This document shows, one piece after another, positions 8,049 to 16,301 of a stretch of DNA of 47,585 nt. The notes beneath the pieces are model-generated. The model did not search any database. It saw only the letters and a program-made list of their open reading frames with translations, and was not told the DNA's origin. The stretch covers positions 1 through 47,585 of the forward strand of contig JBMNUF010000018.1 in assembly GCA_050946115.1 (NCBI GenBank), read 5' to 3'. Every line of letters begins with the position of its first letter. Position 1 is the stretch's first letter. The stretch is from CAYFRC01 sp050946115. Its GTDB lineage: Bacteria; Bacillota; Clostridia; Christensenellales; Aristaeellaceae. Position numbers and translations under genes: made by a program.

Positions 8049-9203
8049 TCACTTTCCTTTCTCCAAGAAAATCCATGCCATTGCGCCGCCGCACAGCGCG
8101 AGCGCACCCATCAGGACGAAATTCGCCTCGTATCCGGCGGACTGCACCACCGCGCCCGCTATCACGGGACCGGCAAACATCCCAAGGCCGTATACAGACT
8201 GGTAGAAACCCATCGCGGCGCCGCGCGCGGCGGGTGGGATGCTGCGGATCGCGCCGGACATCGTGAGCGGCAAAATAAGCCCCATGCCGACGCCAAAGAG
8301 CATCTGCACGGGAAAGAGCGTCGCCGCGGAGCGCGCCAACGGATAGAGAAAACACGCCGCCGCCACGAGCAGGAACCCCGCGGTCTGCACCTTTTTCTCT
8401 CCGAAGCGCAACGCGAGCGATGCGCCCGAAAAGCGCGAGACGACCGCGTTCGGCAGCATATACGCGATCGAGAGGAAGCCCAACTGCGCCGTCGTGAAGC
8501 CCGCCGCGTTCGTCGCCCAGTTGGCGACAAAGCCCAATACCGTACCCCAGCACACGAAATGGAAGAGGGTCGAAAGCGCGGTCGAAAGCAGAAGATCCCG
8601 ATCCCTGACGACCTGCAAAAGCGTTCTTGCGGTAATCGCCTCGGATTCTTCGCGGGGCTTAAAGTCCTCAATGCCCAGGGTTACGGCGATGCCGAGCCCC
8701 GCTGCAAAAAACGACAACGCAAACGCCCATTTTGCCCCGTACAACTGCGCGAGCATCGACCCTACGAGCATCGCCGCGACCTGTGAGATGTACTGCGGAA
8801 GCGACAATTTGCTCATCGCCTCGTTTACCTCGTCCTTTTCGAAATGCGCACTGTACAGCACCGTCACATTCACCCATGTGGACGCCGCAACGCCCGTCAG
8901 CGCGCGGAAAAACAGCGCGCCCATCGCCGATTTCGTCCAAAAGAAGCCCGCCGCCGCGAGCGCGGATGCCGCCATGCCTGCGACGATAAACGGCTTGCGC
9001 CTGCCGGATAGGTCCGAAAGGATGCCGAGCGGGATGCGTATCAACATCTGTGTAAAGCCGTAGCTGCCCGTGATGAGCCCGATCATAAGCGGAGTCGCCA
9101 TGAGAACGTCCTCCGCATACGCCTGCAAAAAAGAGGGATAGGTATACATAGAGAACCACAGCAGGAATGTGGCAATCATGATGCGCCGAATCTCTTTATT
9201 CAT
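8049..9203 (-). CDS. Major facilitator superfamily transporter
   Basis: A 384-residue polytopic membrane protein with about 12 predicted hydrophobic segments in two six-helix halves and the MFS loop 2-3 motif (GILSDLSGRRKP, about residues 60-71). A charged central loop near 200 (KPREESEAIT) separates the halves. A promoter lies at 9250-9278 and the gene is co-transcribed with the CBM9-like gene. It could be a sugar transporter or a drug exporter of the YfkF/YcaD-like kind; the carbohydrate-binding neighbour favours a sugar-related solute, but this is inference. Confidence 0.88.
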   Translation of the reverse strand: MNKEIRRIMIATFLLWFSMYTYPSFLQAYAEDVLMATPLMIGLITGSYGFTQMLIRIPLGILSDLSGRRKPFIVAGMAASALAAAGFFWTKSAMGALFFRALTGVAASTWVNVTVLYSAHFEKDEVNEAMSKLSLPQYISQVAAMLVGSMLAQLYGAKWAFALSFFAAGLGIAVTLGIEDFKPREESEAITARTLLQVVRDRDLLLSTALSTLFHFVCWGTVLGFVANWATNAAGFTTAQLGFLSIAYMLPNAVVSRFSGASLALRFGEKKVQTAGFLLVAAACFLYPLARSAATLFPVQMLFGVGMGLILPLTMSGAIRSIPPAARGAAMGFYQSVYGLGMFAGPVIAGAVVQSAGYEANFVLMGALALCGGAMAWIFLEKGK

Positions 9204-9249
9204 CGGAAGAAACCCTTCCCTTCAAGGCAAATTGTTAATTTCCTCATCC

Positions 9250-9278
9250 ATTATACCAAATTGCGCGGCATCTGTCTA
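9250..9278 (-). promoter_or_regulatory. Sigma-A promoter for the MFS-CBM9 operon
   Basis: Minus strand TAGACA (9278-9273), 17-bp spacer, TATAAT (9255-9250) with a TGG before it (extended -10). The MFS ATG is 47 bases downstream. Confidence 0.7.
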
Positions 9279-9347
9279 TACCATTCTCGCAAAAAAACCG
9301 ATGTCCCGTGTTTCGGTGGTATTTTCGCGCGTTTTCTGATATACTAA

Positions 9348-9675
9348 ATGCGCCTTTGGCGGAAGCGGAATCATCGGCGTGCTGCACGGAAGGGGCGGAT
9401 CGGTTTTTACATCTATCGTTTTAATACGAAGGTCACGGAGACGAGCCTGTGGAAGGTATCGAAGAGCCGGAGCCGCACCCGCGCATCGGCGATAAGCTCG
9501 ATTTCTTCCGCGAACCCGAAAATTCCTATGGAGATCGACTATGTGTGCCGCAGGAGGACAACATCGTTTTTCGCGCCTCATGGATGCGGGGAAACTGCTC
9601 TTCGGGCGGATGCACTCCGAGGAGATGCGCGGCAAGCGACTGAAAATCGATATACAAATCTTTCCGCACGAATAG
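9348..9675 (+). pseudogene. Frameshifted HIRAN-domain gene
   Basis: No single frame spans this stretch, but joining frames gives a recognisable HIRAN domain, a module that binds damaged or 3'-ended DNA. One frame (from 9425, GTG at 9449) reads IGDKLDFFREPENSYGD, matching the HIRAN signature G-x-x-L-x-x-x-REPxNxYD, and runs to QEDNIVF. At the run of five T (9567-9571) the sense continues one frame over as SRLMDAGKLLFGRMHSEEM, ending at TAG 9673-9675. Restoring one T would join the two halves exactly. Upstream, a third frame (FNTKVTETSL, about 9417-9448) may hold the N-terminus, implying a second break. An extended -10 (9337-9345) precedes it. Either a real pseudogene or base-calling indels. 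Confidence 0.55.
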
Positions 9676-9700
9676 GTGCGGGACGCAAGAGGTGCGCTTT

Positions 9701-10795
9701 ATGAAGGACGTAAAAAAGTATCGTGGATGCCTGCTGGGCGGGGCGGTCGGCGATGCGTTGGGGTATGCCGTCGAGTTTATGCAGGCCGAGGAGATTTTCC
9801 GAAGGTACGGTAAGTGCGGGATAACCGAGTATTCCTTGGTAGACGGCGTTGCGCTGATTTCCGACGACACACAGATGACGCTCTACACCGCAAACGGCTT
9901 GCTGCTCGGCACAACAAGGGGGATGACTCGCGGCATCTTCGGCGGTTATCCGAGTTATATCGGCTCGTGTTACAGGGACTGGCTGAAAACGCAGGGCATC
10001 CGCGCGTTCGGCAAAGAAGCGCCGCAGGTCTCGTGGCTGAACAACGTCCCCGAGATGCACCACAGGCGCGCGCCCGGGGGAACCTGCATGGGTTCTCTTT
10101 CGCGCGATACCCTCGGCTCCACCGCGAACCCCATAAACAGCAGCAAGGGCTGCGGCGGCGTGATGCGCGTAGCGCCCATCGGCCTATACTTCGATGCGAG
10201 CAAGGGATTTTCAACCGATGCGATCGATAGGATCGGCGCGGAAGCCGCGGCTTTGACGCATGGGCACGAGCTCGGCTACATTCCCGCCGCCGCGCTCGTC
10301 CACATCGTCCATATGGTTTCTCATAACCATGAAACGCTTCTTGAGGACGCGATCATTGATGCGATTCACGCGATGGAGCGCCTCTTTCCCACCGCGCATT
10401 ATCTGCATGATTTTGTCTCGATCATGGAAAAGGCGATAGCCCTGTCAAAGCGCGAAATAAGCGACCTCGACGCCATCCGCCAACTCGGCGAGGGATGGGT
10501 GGCTGAGGAGACGCTCGCAATCGCCGTATACTGCGCGTTGAAGCATCAAAACAGCTTTGAAAAGGCGATCGTCGCCGCGGTAAACCACGGCGGCGACAGC
10601 GACTCGACGGGCGCGGTGACGGGAAACATCCTCGGCGCACATTTGGGCGTGGATGCCATCCCGCAAAAATTCCTGACGAACCTCGAATTGCGCGATGTCA
10701 TCGAAGACATCGCAAACGACCTGTTTTGCGATTGCCAAACCGACGACGCTATTTGGGTAAGCAAGTACATCACGCACGAGTACGCACCGAAGTGA
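9701..10795 (+). CDS. ADP-ribosylglycohydrolase family protein
   Basis: A 364-residue protein of the DraG/ARH family, which removes ADP-ribose from proteins, nucleic acids or small molecules using two magnesium ions. Metal-binding motifs are in place: GAVGDALG at 14-21, SDDTQMT at 54-60 and the C-terminal HGGDSDST with D299 and D301. ATG 9701 is preferred, with AGAGG eight bases upstream; an in-frame GTG at 9692 overlaps that site. It follows the broken HIRAN gene closely and may once have been its operon partner. The cellular target is unknown. Confidence 0.9.
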   Translation: MKDVKKYRGCLLGGAVGDALGYAVEFMQAEEIFRRYGKCGITEYSLVDGVALISDDTQMTLYTANGLLLGTTRGMTRGIFGGYPSYIGSCYRDWLKTQGIRAFGKEAPQVSWLNNVPEMHHRRAPGGTCMGSLSRDTLGSTANPINSSKGCGGVMRVAPIGLYFDASKGFSTDAIDRIGAEAAALTHGHELGYIPAAALVHIVHMVSHNHETLLEDAIIDAIHAMERLFPTAHYLHDFVSIMEKAIALSKREISDLDAIRQLGEGWVAEETLAIAVYCALKHQNSFEKAIVAAVNHGGDSDSTGAVTGNILGAHLGVDAIPQKFLTNLELRDVIEDIANDLFCDCQTDDAIWVSKYITHEYAPK

Positions 10796-11089
10796 TGCCG
10801 TTTGTCCGTACGGCGCGATTGTTTTCCTGAACCTGTCATGAAAATACAGCTGAAAAGTTCCTCTACAGTATTTTTGGTTCCTCACGGAAAGTTGTAGGAA
10901 TGACAGAAACGAGGTAGACAAACGAAGCAAGAAGGCTTTTCATTATTGTTACCACACAAACAGAAAGAAGTCAGAGCATGCTCCGAGAAAAGAATCTCGC
11001 AATAGAGATCAAAAGTCAAGGGTACGAATGCAAAAGGTTCTTCTCCTTGCAGCCGCCCCTTGCTCTGTTAACTGCGCTTGCGGCGCGCC
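10796..11089. other. Intergenic region between convergent genes
   Basis: About 290 bp, AT-richer than its flanks, with no supported ORF and no clear terminator for copA. Apart from the possible structured element at 10833-10906 nothing else is recognised. Confidence 0.5.
10833..10906. ncRNA. Possible structured RNA element (three-way junction)
   Basis: In the intergenic region between the ADP-ribosylglycohydrolase gene and copA, CTGTCAT (10833-10839) can pair with ATGACAG (10900-10906). The enclosed part can form two arms: AAAATAC (10841-10847) with GTATTTT (10868-10874), and TTCC (10878-10881) with GGAA (10886-10889). The strand is not determined. Pairing was found by eye and needs comparative support. 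Confidence 0.3.
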
Positions 11090-11296
11090 TCAGTCGATTT
11101 TTACGACGGTATACCCCGCGCCCTCGACTGCCTTTTGGAGCATGTCGTTCGTTACATCGGGCGATGCTGTCACGGTCGCCTTCTTGTCCTCGAGCGATAT
11201 GTCCGCCTGTACGCCTTGAATGCCCTCCAGCGCACCTTTGACGCGCGCAACGCAGTGCATGCACATCATTCCTTCGATTTGGATTCCCTTGGTCAT
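11090..11296 (-). CDS. copZ: Possible internally initiated CopZ copper chaperone (3' part of copA)
   Basis: Within copA an in-frame ATG at 11296 is preceded by a Shine-Dalgarno-like AAAAAAGGAG (11318-11309), although the 12-nt spacing is long. Starting there gives a 68-residue protein, the usual size of CopZ, with GMMCMHC near the N-terminus and a GAGYTV end. Free CopZ normally delivers Cu(I) to CopA. The sequence shows the ribosome-site-like motif and start; whether it is used is inference. An ATG at 11308 is too close to the GGAG to be likely. Confidence 0.45.
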   Translation of the reverse strand: MTKGIQIEGMMCMHCVARVKGALEGIQGVQADISLEDKKATVTASPDVTNDMLQKAVEGAGYTVVKID

Positions 11297-13582
11297 GGTC
11301 TCTTTCATCTCCTTTTTTACTTCGGTTATTTGATGATCGCCCTTCGCGCGTTCAAACCGCGTCAGGCGCAGCGCGTTCGCCACCACGCACAGGCTCGAAA
11401 GGCTCATCGCGACGGAGCCGAGCATGGGGTTCAGCTTCAGCCCGATCAGCGGATAGAACACGCACGCCGCCACGGGGATGCCCAATACGTTGTAGAAAAA
11501 CGCCCAAAACAGGTTCTCGCGGATGTTCTTCATGACCGCGCGACTCAGACGGATGCATGCCGCCACGCGCGACACGCCGCCCGACATCAAAACCGCGTCC
11601 GCGCTGTCCACGGCGATGTCCGTGCCGCTCGCGACCGCCAACCCCACGTCCGCGCGCTTAAGCGCGGGCGCGTCGTTGATCCCGTCGCCTACCATCGCGA
11701 CCGTCATACCCTTTTCCTGATACGAGCGGATCACGCGCTCCTTATCTGCGGGGAGCGTCTCCGCAATCACGTCGTCCACACCCAACAGATCGCCCGCCCG
11801 CTTTGCGGAAAGCGCGTTATCGCCCGTGAGCAATACGGTTCTGATGCCCATGTCCTTCAGAGAGCGTATCGCATCCTTGCTGTCATCGCGCAATGTGTCC
11901 GCCGCAGCGAATACACCGATCGTTTGTCCTTCCGTCGCGACGAACACGGTCGTCTTCCCCTCGCTCGCATATCGCTCCGCCGCCGCGCCGTATTGCGCGA
12001 GATCGATTCCCTCGAGCAGCGCCCGATTTCCGCACAGCGCGCGCCTTCCGCCGACCGTGCCGGAAACGCCGTGCCCCGAAATCTCCCTGAAATCGCTTAC
12101 CGTTTCAGACGCCGCGCCTTTTTCCTCGGCGAACGCGACGAGCGCCTTGGAAAGCGGGTGTTCGGAGGCATTTTCGAGCGACAGGGCAACGGCGAGCGCG
12201 GTCTTCTCGTCTTCCGCGACAAAATCCGTCACGCGAATCTCGCCCTTGGTGAGCGTGCCCGTCTTATCCATGACGACGCAGTCGATCTTGTGCGCCTTTT
12301 CGAGCGCCTCTGCGTTTTTGAACAGCACGCCCATCTGCGCGGCTCTGCCTGTGCCTGCCATGATCGCGACCGGCGTCGCGAGCCCTAAGGCGCACGGGCA
12401 GGAGATGACCAGCACCGAGATGCCCGCGTTCAACGCAAATCCGACGTTCTCCCCGAGAATCAGCCATGCGACCGTCGCAATCAGCGCGATCGCCATCACG
12501 ATCGGCACGAACACGCCCGCGATCCTGTCCGCAAGGCGGGCGATGGGCGCCTTGGACGTGCCCGCCTCCTCGACCAAGCGGATGATTTCGGACAGCGTCG
12601 TATCTTCCCCCACGCGCTCTACGGCGATTTTGAGGATGCCCGAAAGGTTCGTCGTCCCCTCCCTGACCGTGCTTCCGACCGTCGCCTCAAACGGCATGCT
12701 CTCGCCCGTGAGTGCGCTTTGGTCGATCGCCGCGCTGCCCTCCTGTACCGTGCCGTCTGCGGGGATCGCGCCGCCCGGCCGCACGACGCAGATGTCGCCG
12801 ACCTTCAGTTCCGCGATCGGGATCGAAATCTCCTCGCCATCCCGCACGACCTGCGCGGTATCGGGCTTGAGATGTACGAGCGCGCGCAGCGCGTCGGCGG
12901 TTCGGTCTTTCGAGCGCGATTCGAGGAGCTTGCCCACGGTAATCAGCGTCAAGATCATCGCGGCGGATTCAAAATAGAGATCGTGCTTCGCTGCCGCCGC
13001 CAAGTCGTACAGCCCGTGCCCCGAATAGTATGCGATCTCGTAGAGCTCCCATATGCCGTACACCATCGATGCGAAGGACCCCAGCGCGACCAGCGAATCC
13101 ATATTCGGCGCGCGATGCATGAGCGCCTTAAAGCCCGAAACGTAGAACCTTTTGTTGATTAAAACAATCACCGCCGAAAGCAGAAACTGCGTCAGCGCAA
13201 ACGTAACCTCGTTGCCCTGACTCGCCAGAAACTTTGGCATCGGGAGCCCCATCATATGCCCCATGGACAGGTACATAAGGGGCAGCAGCAGGCAGACAGA
13301 GGCGATCAGCCGCGCTTTGATTCCGCCGGACGCGCTCTCCTCCTGCGGCTTTTCCGCCTTCGCGCGCTCGCCATAGGGGTTCGCGCCGTAGCCCGCATTT
13401 TCCACCGCGCGGAGGATATCCGCCTGCGCGGCCTTTTCGGGGTCGTATTGTACGCGCATGGTGTTCGTCAGCAGGCTGACCTTCACGTCCGATACGCCCT
13501 CCACCTTTTTTACGCCGCGCTCTACCGCGGTTTGGCATGCCGCACAGCTCATCCCCGTAACGGCAAATTTCTCATCCTTCAT
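11090..13582 (-). CDS. copA: Copper-translocating P1B-type ATPase with C-terminal CopZ-like domain
   Basis: An 830-residue heavy-metal P-type ATPase that should export Cu(I) from the cytosol. In order: N-terminal HMA domain with MSCAAC (C13, C16); eight predicted membrane helices; actuator domain with TGES; the Cu-site CPC in the sixth helix (C395, C397); phosphorylation site DKTGT (D439); SEHPLSK nucleotide-binding motif; GDGINDAP hinge. Unusually, the protein continues past the last helix (NALRLTRFERAKG) into a second HMA domain, residues 763-830, with GMMCMHC (C774, C777), like a whole copper chaperone CopZ. The ATG at 13582 has GGAGAGGAA before it. It is the last of the leftward pst-pho genes but is separated from phoU by a terminator. 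Confidence 0.95.
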   Translation of the reverse strand: MKDEKFAVTGMSCAACQTAVERGVKKVEGVSDVKVSLLTNTMRVQYDPEKAAQADILRAVENAGYGANPYGERAKAEKPQEESASGGIKARLIASVCLLLPLMYLSMGHMMGLPMPKFLASQGNEVTFALTQFLLSAVIVLINKRFYVSGFKALMHRAPNMDSLVALGSFASMVYGIWELYEIAYYSGHGLYDLAAAAKHDLYFESAAMILTLITVGKLLESRSKDRTADALRALVHLKPDTAQVVRDGEEISIPIAELKVGDICVVRPGGAIPADGTVQEGSAAIDQSALTGESMPFEATVGSTVREGTTNLSGILKIAVERVGEDTTLSEIIRLVEEAGTSKAPIARLADRIAGVFVPIVMAIALIATVAWLILGENVGFALNAGISVLVISCPCALGLATPVAIMAGTGRAAQMGVLFKNAEALEKAHKIDCVVMDKTGTLTKGEIRVTDFVAEDEKTALAVALSLENASEHPLSKALVAFAEEKGAASETVSDFREISGHGVSGTVGGRRALCGNRALLEGIDLAQYGAAAERYASEGKTTVFVATEGQTIGVFAAADTLRDDSKDAIRSLKDMGIRTVLLTGDNALSAKRAGDLLGVDDVIAETLPADKERVIRSYQEKGMTVAMVGDGINDAPALKRADVGLAVASGTDIAVDSADAVLMSGGVSRVAACIRLSRAVMKNIRENLFWAFFYNVLGIPVAACVFYPLIGLKLNPMLGSVAMSLSSLCVVANALRLTRFERAKGDHQITEVKKEMKETMTKGIQIEGMMCMHCVARVKGALEGIQGVQADISLEDKKATVTASPDVTNDMLQKAVEGAGYTVVKID

Positions 13583-13603
13583 AATAGTTCCTCTCCGAAT
13601 CAA

Positions 13604-13631
13604 ATTCCCCCCCGTGCGCAGCGGGGGGAAT
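13604..13631. promoter_or_regulatory. GC-rich inverted repeat upstream of copA
   Basis: ATTCCCCCC (13604-13612) and GGGGGGAAT (13623-13631) form a near-perfect palindrome 22 bases upstream of the copA ATG. It could be an operator (copper repressors of the CsoR type bind G/C-tract palindromes) or a hairpin in the leader RNA that hinders initiation. No csoR or copY gene is in the window. Confidence 0.45.
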
Positions 13632-13749
13632 CCGTTTCCACGGCATATGGGTTGCCTTCCGCTAACTGTAACTCGTGTAGATGATACACCCTTCATGTTA
13701 CGTATCGTGTGTTCTTCTGTTTTGTCTGTGTCAAATCGCGATGTATAAA

Positions 13750-13811
13750 AACAACAAAACCCATCAAAGCGCGCACAAATCGCATAGCGAAAGCGCGCCC
13801 TCCGACGGGTT
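13750..13811 (-). terminator. Terminator-like structure after phoU
   Basis: On the minus strand AACCCGTC (13811-13804) pairs with GATGGGTT (13765-13758), with an inner GCGCGC/GCGCGC pairing, followed by TTGTTGTTTTT. It separates the pst-pho operon from copA. Confidence 0.65.
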
Positions 13812-13834
13812 GCCGTTTTTCCCGCTTTTTGGAT

Positions 13835-14473
13835 TTATCGCTCGCCGATCAGCCGATACAGCGCCCATTCGGCGACATTTGTGGCGTGGTCGCCCACGCG
13901 CTCCAAGTACTTGGCGACATAGGCGAGCTTAATCACCTGCCGCGGCTCTGCGCCGCCATTGAGCAGGTCGCACAGATATCCGGTCATCTGTTCAAACCAA
14001 TCGTCCATGCGCTCATCCCGCTCGATGACGCCGCGCGCCAGCCCCTCTTCCTGCTGCAGATAGGCGTGCACGGCATCGTGCACCATGCCTGCGGCGTAGC
14101 TCCCCATTTCCATGATGATGCCGGGGATAGCGATGGAGAGGTTCGGCAATTCGGGCGCCATCAGTTCGCAGATGTCCGCTGCCTGGTCGGCGACCCGCTC
14201 AATGTCGGTAATCATCTTCAGCACCGCGGTCACAAGCCTCAGATCCTTGGCGATGGGCTGCTGCAGTGCAATCAGCGACACGCATTCGTGCTCGATGCGG
14301 TTTTCCATAAAATCCACGCGTTCGTCGTTTTTTACGACCTCCTGCGCCAGCGCTGCATCGCGGTTTTTTAGCGCGATCATAGCGCTTCGGAATTGGTCCT
14401 CTGCCAGCGTGGCCATATCCGCCACGCGCACGTGCAGCTCGTTCAGGCTGCGTTCAAAATGGGTGCGGCTCAT
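13835..14473 (-). CDS. phoU: Phosphate signalling protein PhoU
   Basis: A 212-residue all-helical protein made of two PhoU repeats, each with the family metal-binding motif (about 77-97 KDLRLVTAVLKMITDIERVA; about 177-203 KLAYVAKYLERVGDHATNVAE). PhoU links the PstSCAB transporter to the PhoR kinase, repressing phosphate-starvation signalling when phosphate is plentiful. TTGGAGGAG precedes the ATG. It is the last gene of the pst-phoBR operon, after phoR, and a terminator follows. A 7-bp hairpin lies between it and phoR. Confidence 0.95.
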   Translation of the reverse strand: MSRTHFERSLNELHVRVADMATLAEDQFRSAMIALKNRDAALAQEVVKNDERVDFMENRIEHECVSLIALQQPIAKDLRLVTAVLKMITDIERVADQAADICELMAPELPNLSIAIPGIIMEMGSYAAGMVHDAVHAYLQQEEGLARGVIERDERMDDWFEQMTGYLCDLLNGGAEPRQVIKLAYVAKYLERVGDHATNVAEWALYRLIGER

Positions 14474-14493
14474 TGTTTGTTCTCCTCCAATCC

Positions 14494-14511
14494 ATTCCGC
14501 TCGTGCGGAAT
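14494..14511. other. Small hairpin just upstream of phoU
   Basis: ATTCCGC (14494-14500), loop TCGT, GCGGAAT (14505-14511). It lies just before the phoU ribosome site in the 135-bp gap between phoR and phoU. No T-tract follows, so it is more likely mRNA structure than a terminator. Confidence 0.4.
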
Positions 14512-14608
14512 TCTAAGGTACGGACGGTCGGCAGTTGCCCTCGCGGTTCGTACCGCAGTATATGTGGCACCGCATGGACATCGATGTATCGCCCGCCGCG
14601 CATTTCGT

Positions 14609-16297
14609 TTATTCTTCCACCACGATGGGCAGGTGCAACATGAACTCGGTTGAACCCGGGCTCGATGTAAGCTTCATGGTGCCGCTGTATAGGCGCACGA
14701 TGTGTTTCACGATGCTCAGTCCGAGACCGGTGCCCAGCGTGGAGCGCGAATGGCTTTCGTCCGCCCGGTAGAACCGTTCGAACACCCGCGCCTGTTTGTC
14801 CTTCGGAATGCCGATGCCGCTGTCCCAGACCGACAGATGCAGCATATCGCCCCGCGCCCAGGCACTCACGACCACGCTGCCGCCGGGCACGTTGTATTTG
14901 ACGGCGTTGTCCACCAGATTCGAGATCAGCTGCCTGAGTCTGGCGTAGTTGGCGGAAACATGGATGTCCGCCACGCCCTGCGCATCGATCTTTACGCCCT
15001 TGTCCTCGGCAATCTTGCTCTCGGCGCGCACCACGTCCCGCACCACATCCTGAAGCGACAGCGTCTCGCGCTCAAAGTCCTTATACATGCTCTCTACGCG
15101 GCTAAGCGTGAGCAGGTCGCGCATCAGGTCGGTGAGCCAGCTTACCTCGTGCTCGATCATATCCAGCAGGCGTTCGCGCTCCTCGGGTGCGACGTCCGGT
15201 GCGCGCAGCGAATCGGTAGCGCCCTGGATCGCCGCAAGCGGCGTTCGCATCTCGTGGGACACGTTGGACGCAAACTCGCGGCGCATGATCTCGCTGCCCA
15301 GCTTTTCACTCACGTCCTCGAGCCAGATCAACCCCCACAGCTCGCCGCCCTCATTGACCGGCATCCAGCGCGCGGCGATCGACTGCCCCCGAAGGTTCAG
15401 TTGCACTTCGCCCTGACCGATCAACAGCTGGCTGAGCGCGCTCTGCTGGGTCAGCACCAATAGATCGGTGCCCGGCTCAAACCGATTCACATTGAACCAC
15501 TTTCTGGCCTGCCGGTTCATCATCACAACGCCCCGCTGCGGCGTGAGTGCGATGAGCCCCGAGCTCATGCCGCTCAGGACGGTCTCCAACTCGACCGTCT
15601 GATGGCTCGCCCGAATCAGGGCACCGCTCAGCCGCTCGACCAACCTACGGATGGATTCGGAAAAGCGGGTCTTGGCATGCTCCGGCTCGGACGGCGGGTT
15701 CATCGGGTTTTCGACCACCTCTTCCGCCCATTTGGTCCATACGTTAAGCGGCTCCAGTACGCTGCGGGTGTATATGAACACAAACAGCACGCTCAAAAGC
15801 ACCGCGACAACGGTCGAAACGAGGATCACCGTCAGCGTTCCGCGCGTATAGTCCGACAGCAGGCTCACCGGCGCGGACACGCGCAGTATCCTGCCGTTCC
15901 ACGCGCGCGCAAAGTAGCGCATCTGCCTGTGCTCGGTCACGGAAAACCGTTGTGCGACGCCGTCATCGCCCCTGAGCGCCACTTGTACCTCCTCGCGGTG
16001 CAGGTGGTTCTCCGGTACCGTGCCGTCCTCGCTGCCGGAATCGGCAAGCACCGTGCCGTCGGATTTGATCAGCGTCACCCGAAGCTCCGTCGACTCGCCC
16101 AGCCGCTTGACCAGCGCGGGATACTGCTCCTCGCTCGCTTCGGACAGCGCGTCCTTCACGAGCCTCCAGCTGATATCCAACTGCGCATCCACCTGATGCA
16201 CAGCCGCATTTTGCGCAGCGGAAAACGAGACCACTCCCATCAGCGCGATCACCAGCGTCAGCGACAGCGCCATGAAAAAGAACATCCGTTTTTGCAC
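14609..16297 (-). CDS. phoR: Phosphate-responsive sensor histidine kinase PhoR
   Basis: A 562-residue membrane sensor kinase. It has an N-terminal membrane helix (about 5-27), an extracellular domain, a second helix (about 135-158), a HAMP-like linker, a PAS-like region (about 220-330), the H-box FASNVSHEMRTPL with phosphorylated H348, an N-box NLVDNAVKYN, and G-boxes DSGIGI and GTGLGLSI. It phosphorylates PhoB when phosphate is scarce. The start is GTG at 16297, with GGGGAGG nine bases upstream; it lies 4 bp after the phoB stop, so the two are coupled. Context with pst and phoU supports PhoR rather than another kinase. Confidence 0.93.
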   Translation of the reverse strand: MQKRMFFFMALSLTLVIALMGVVSFSAAQNAAVHQVDAQLDISWRLVKDALSEASEEQYPALVKRLGESTELRVTLIKSDGTVLADSGSEDGTVPENHLHREEVQVALRGDDGVAQRFSVTEHRQMRYFARAWNGRILRVSAPVSLLSDYTRGTLTVILVSTVVAVLLSVLFVFIYTRSVLEPLNVWTKWAEEVVENPMNPPSEPEHAKTRFSESIRRLVERLSGALIRASHQTVELETVLSGMSSGLIALTPQRGVVMMNRQARKWFNVNRFEPGTDLLVLTQQSALSQLLIGQGEVQLNLRGQSIAARWMPVNEGGELWGLIWLEDVSEKLGSEIMRREFASNVSHEMRTPLAAIQGATDSLRAPDVAPEERERLLDMIEHEVSWLTDLMRDLLTLSRVESMYKDFERETLSLQDVVRDVVRAESKIAEDKGVKIDAQGVADIHVSANYARLRQLISNLVDNAVKYNVPGGSVVVSAWARGDMLHLSVWDSGIGIPKDKQARVFERFYRADESHSRSTLGTGLGLSIVKHIVRLYSGTMKLTSSPGSTEFMLHLPIVVEE

Positions 16298-16301
16298 GTT
16301 G

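Noticed and set aside
4826..10795. SRAP, AAA ATPase, HIRAN and ADP-ribosylglycohydrolase as a possible new defence or repair island
   Set aside because: The genes have separate promoters, different strands and sugar-metabolism genes between them. Only the HIRAN-glycohydrolase adjacency seems worth following.
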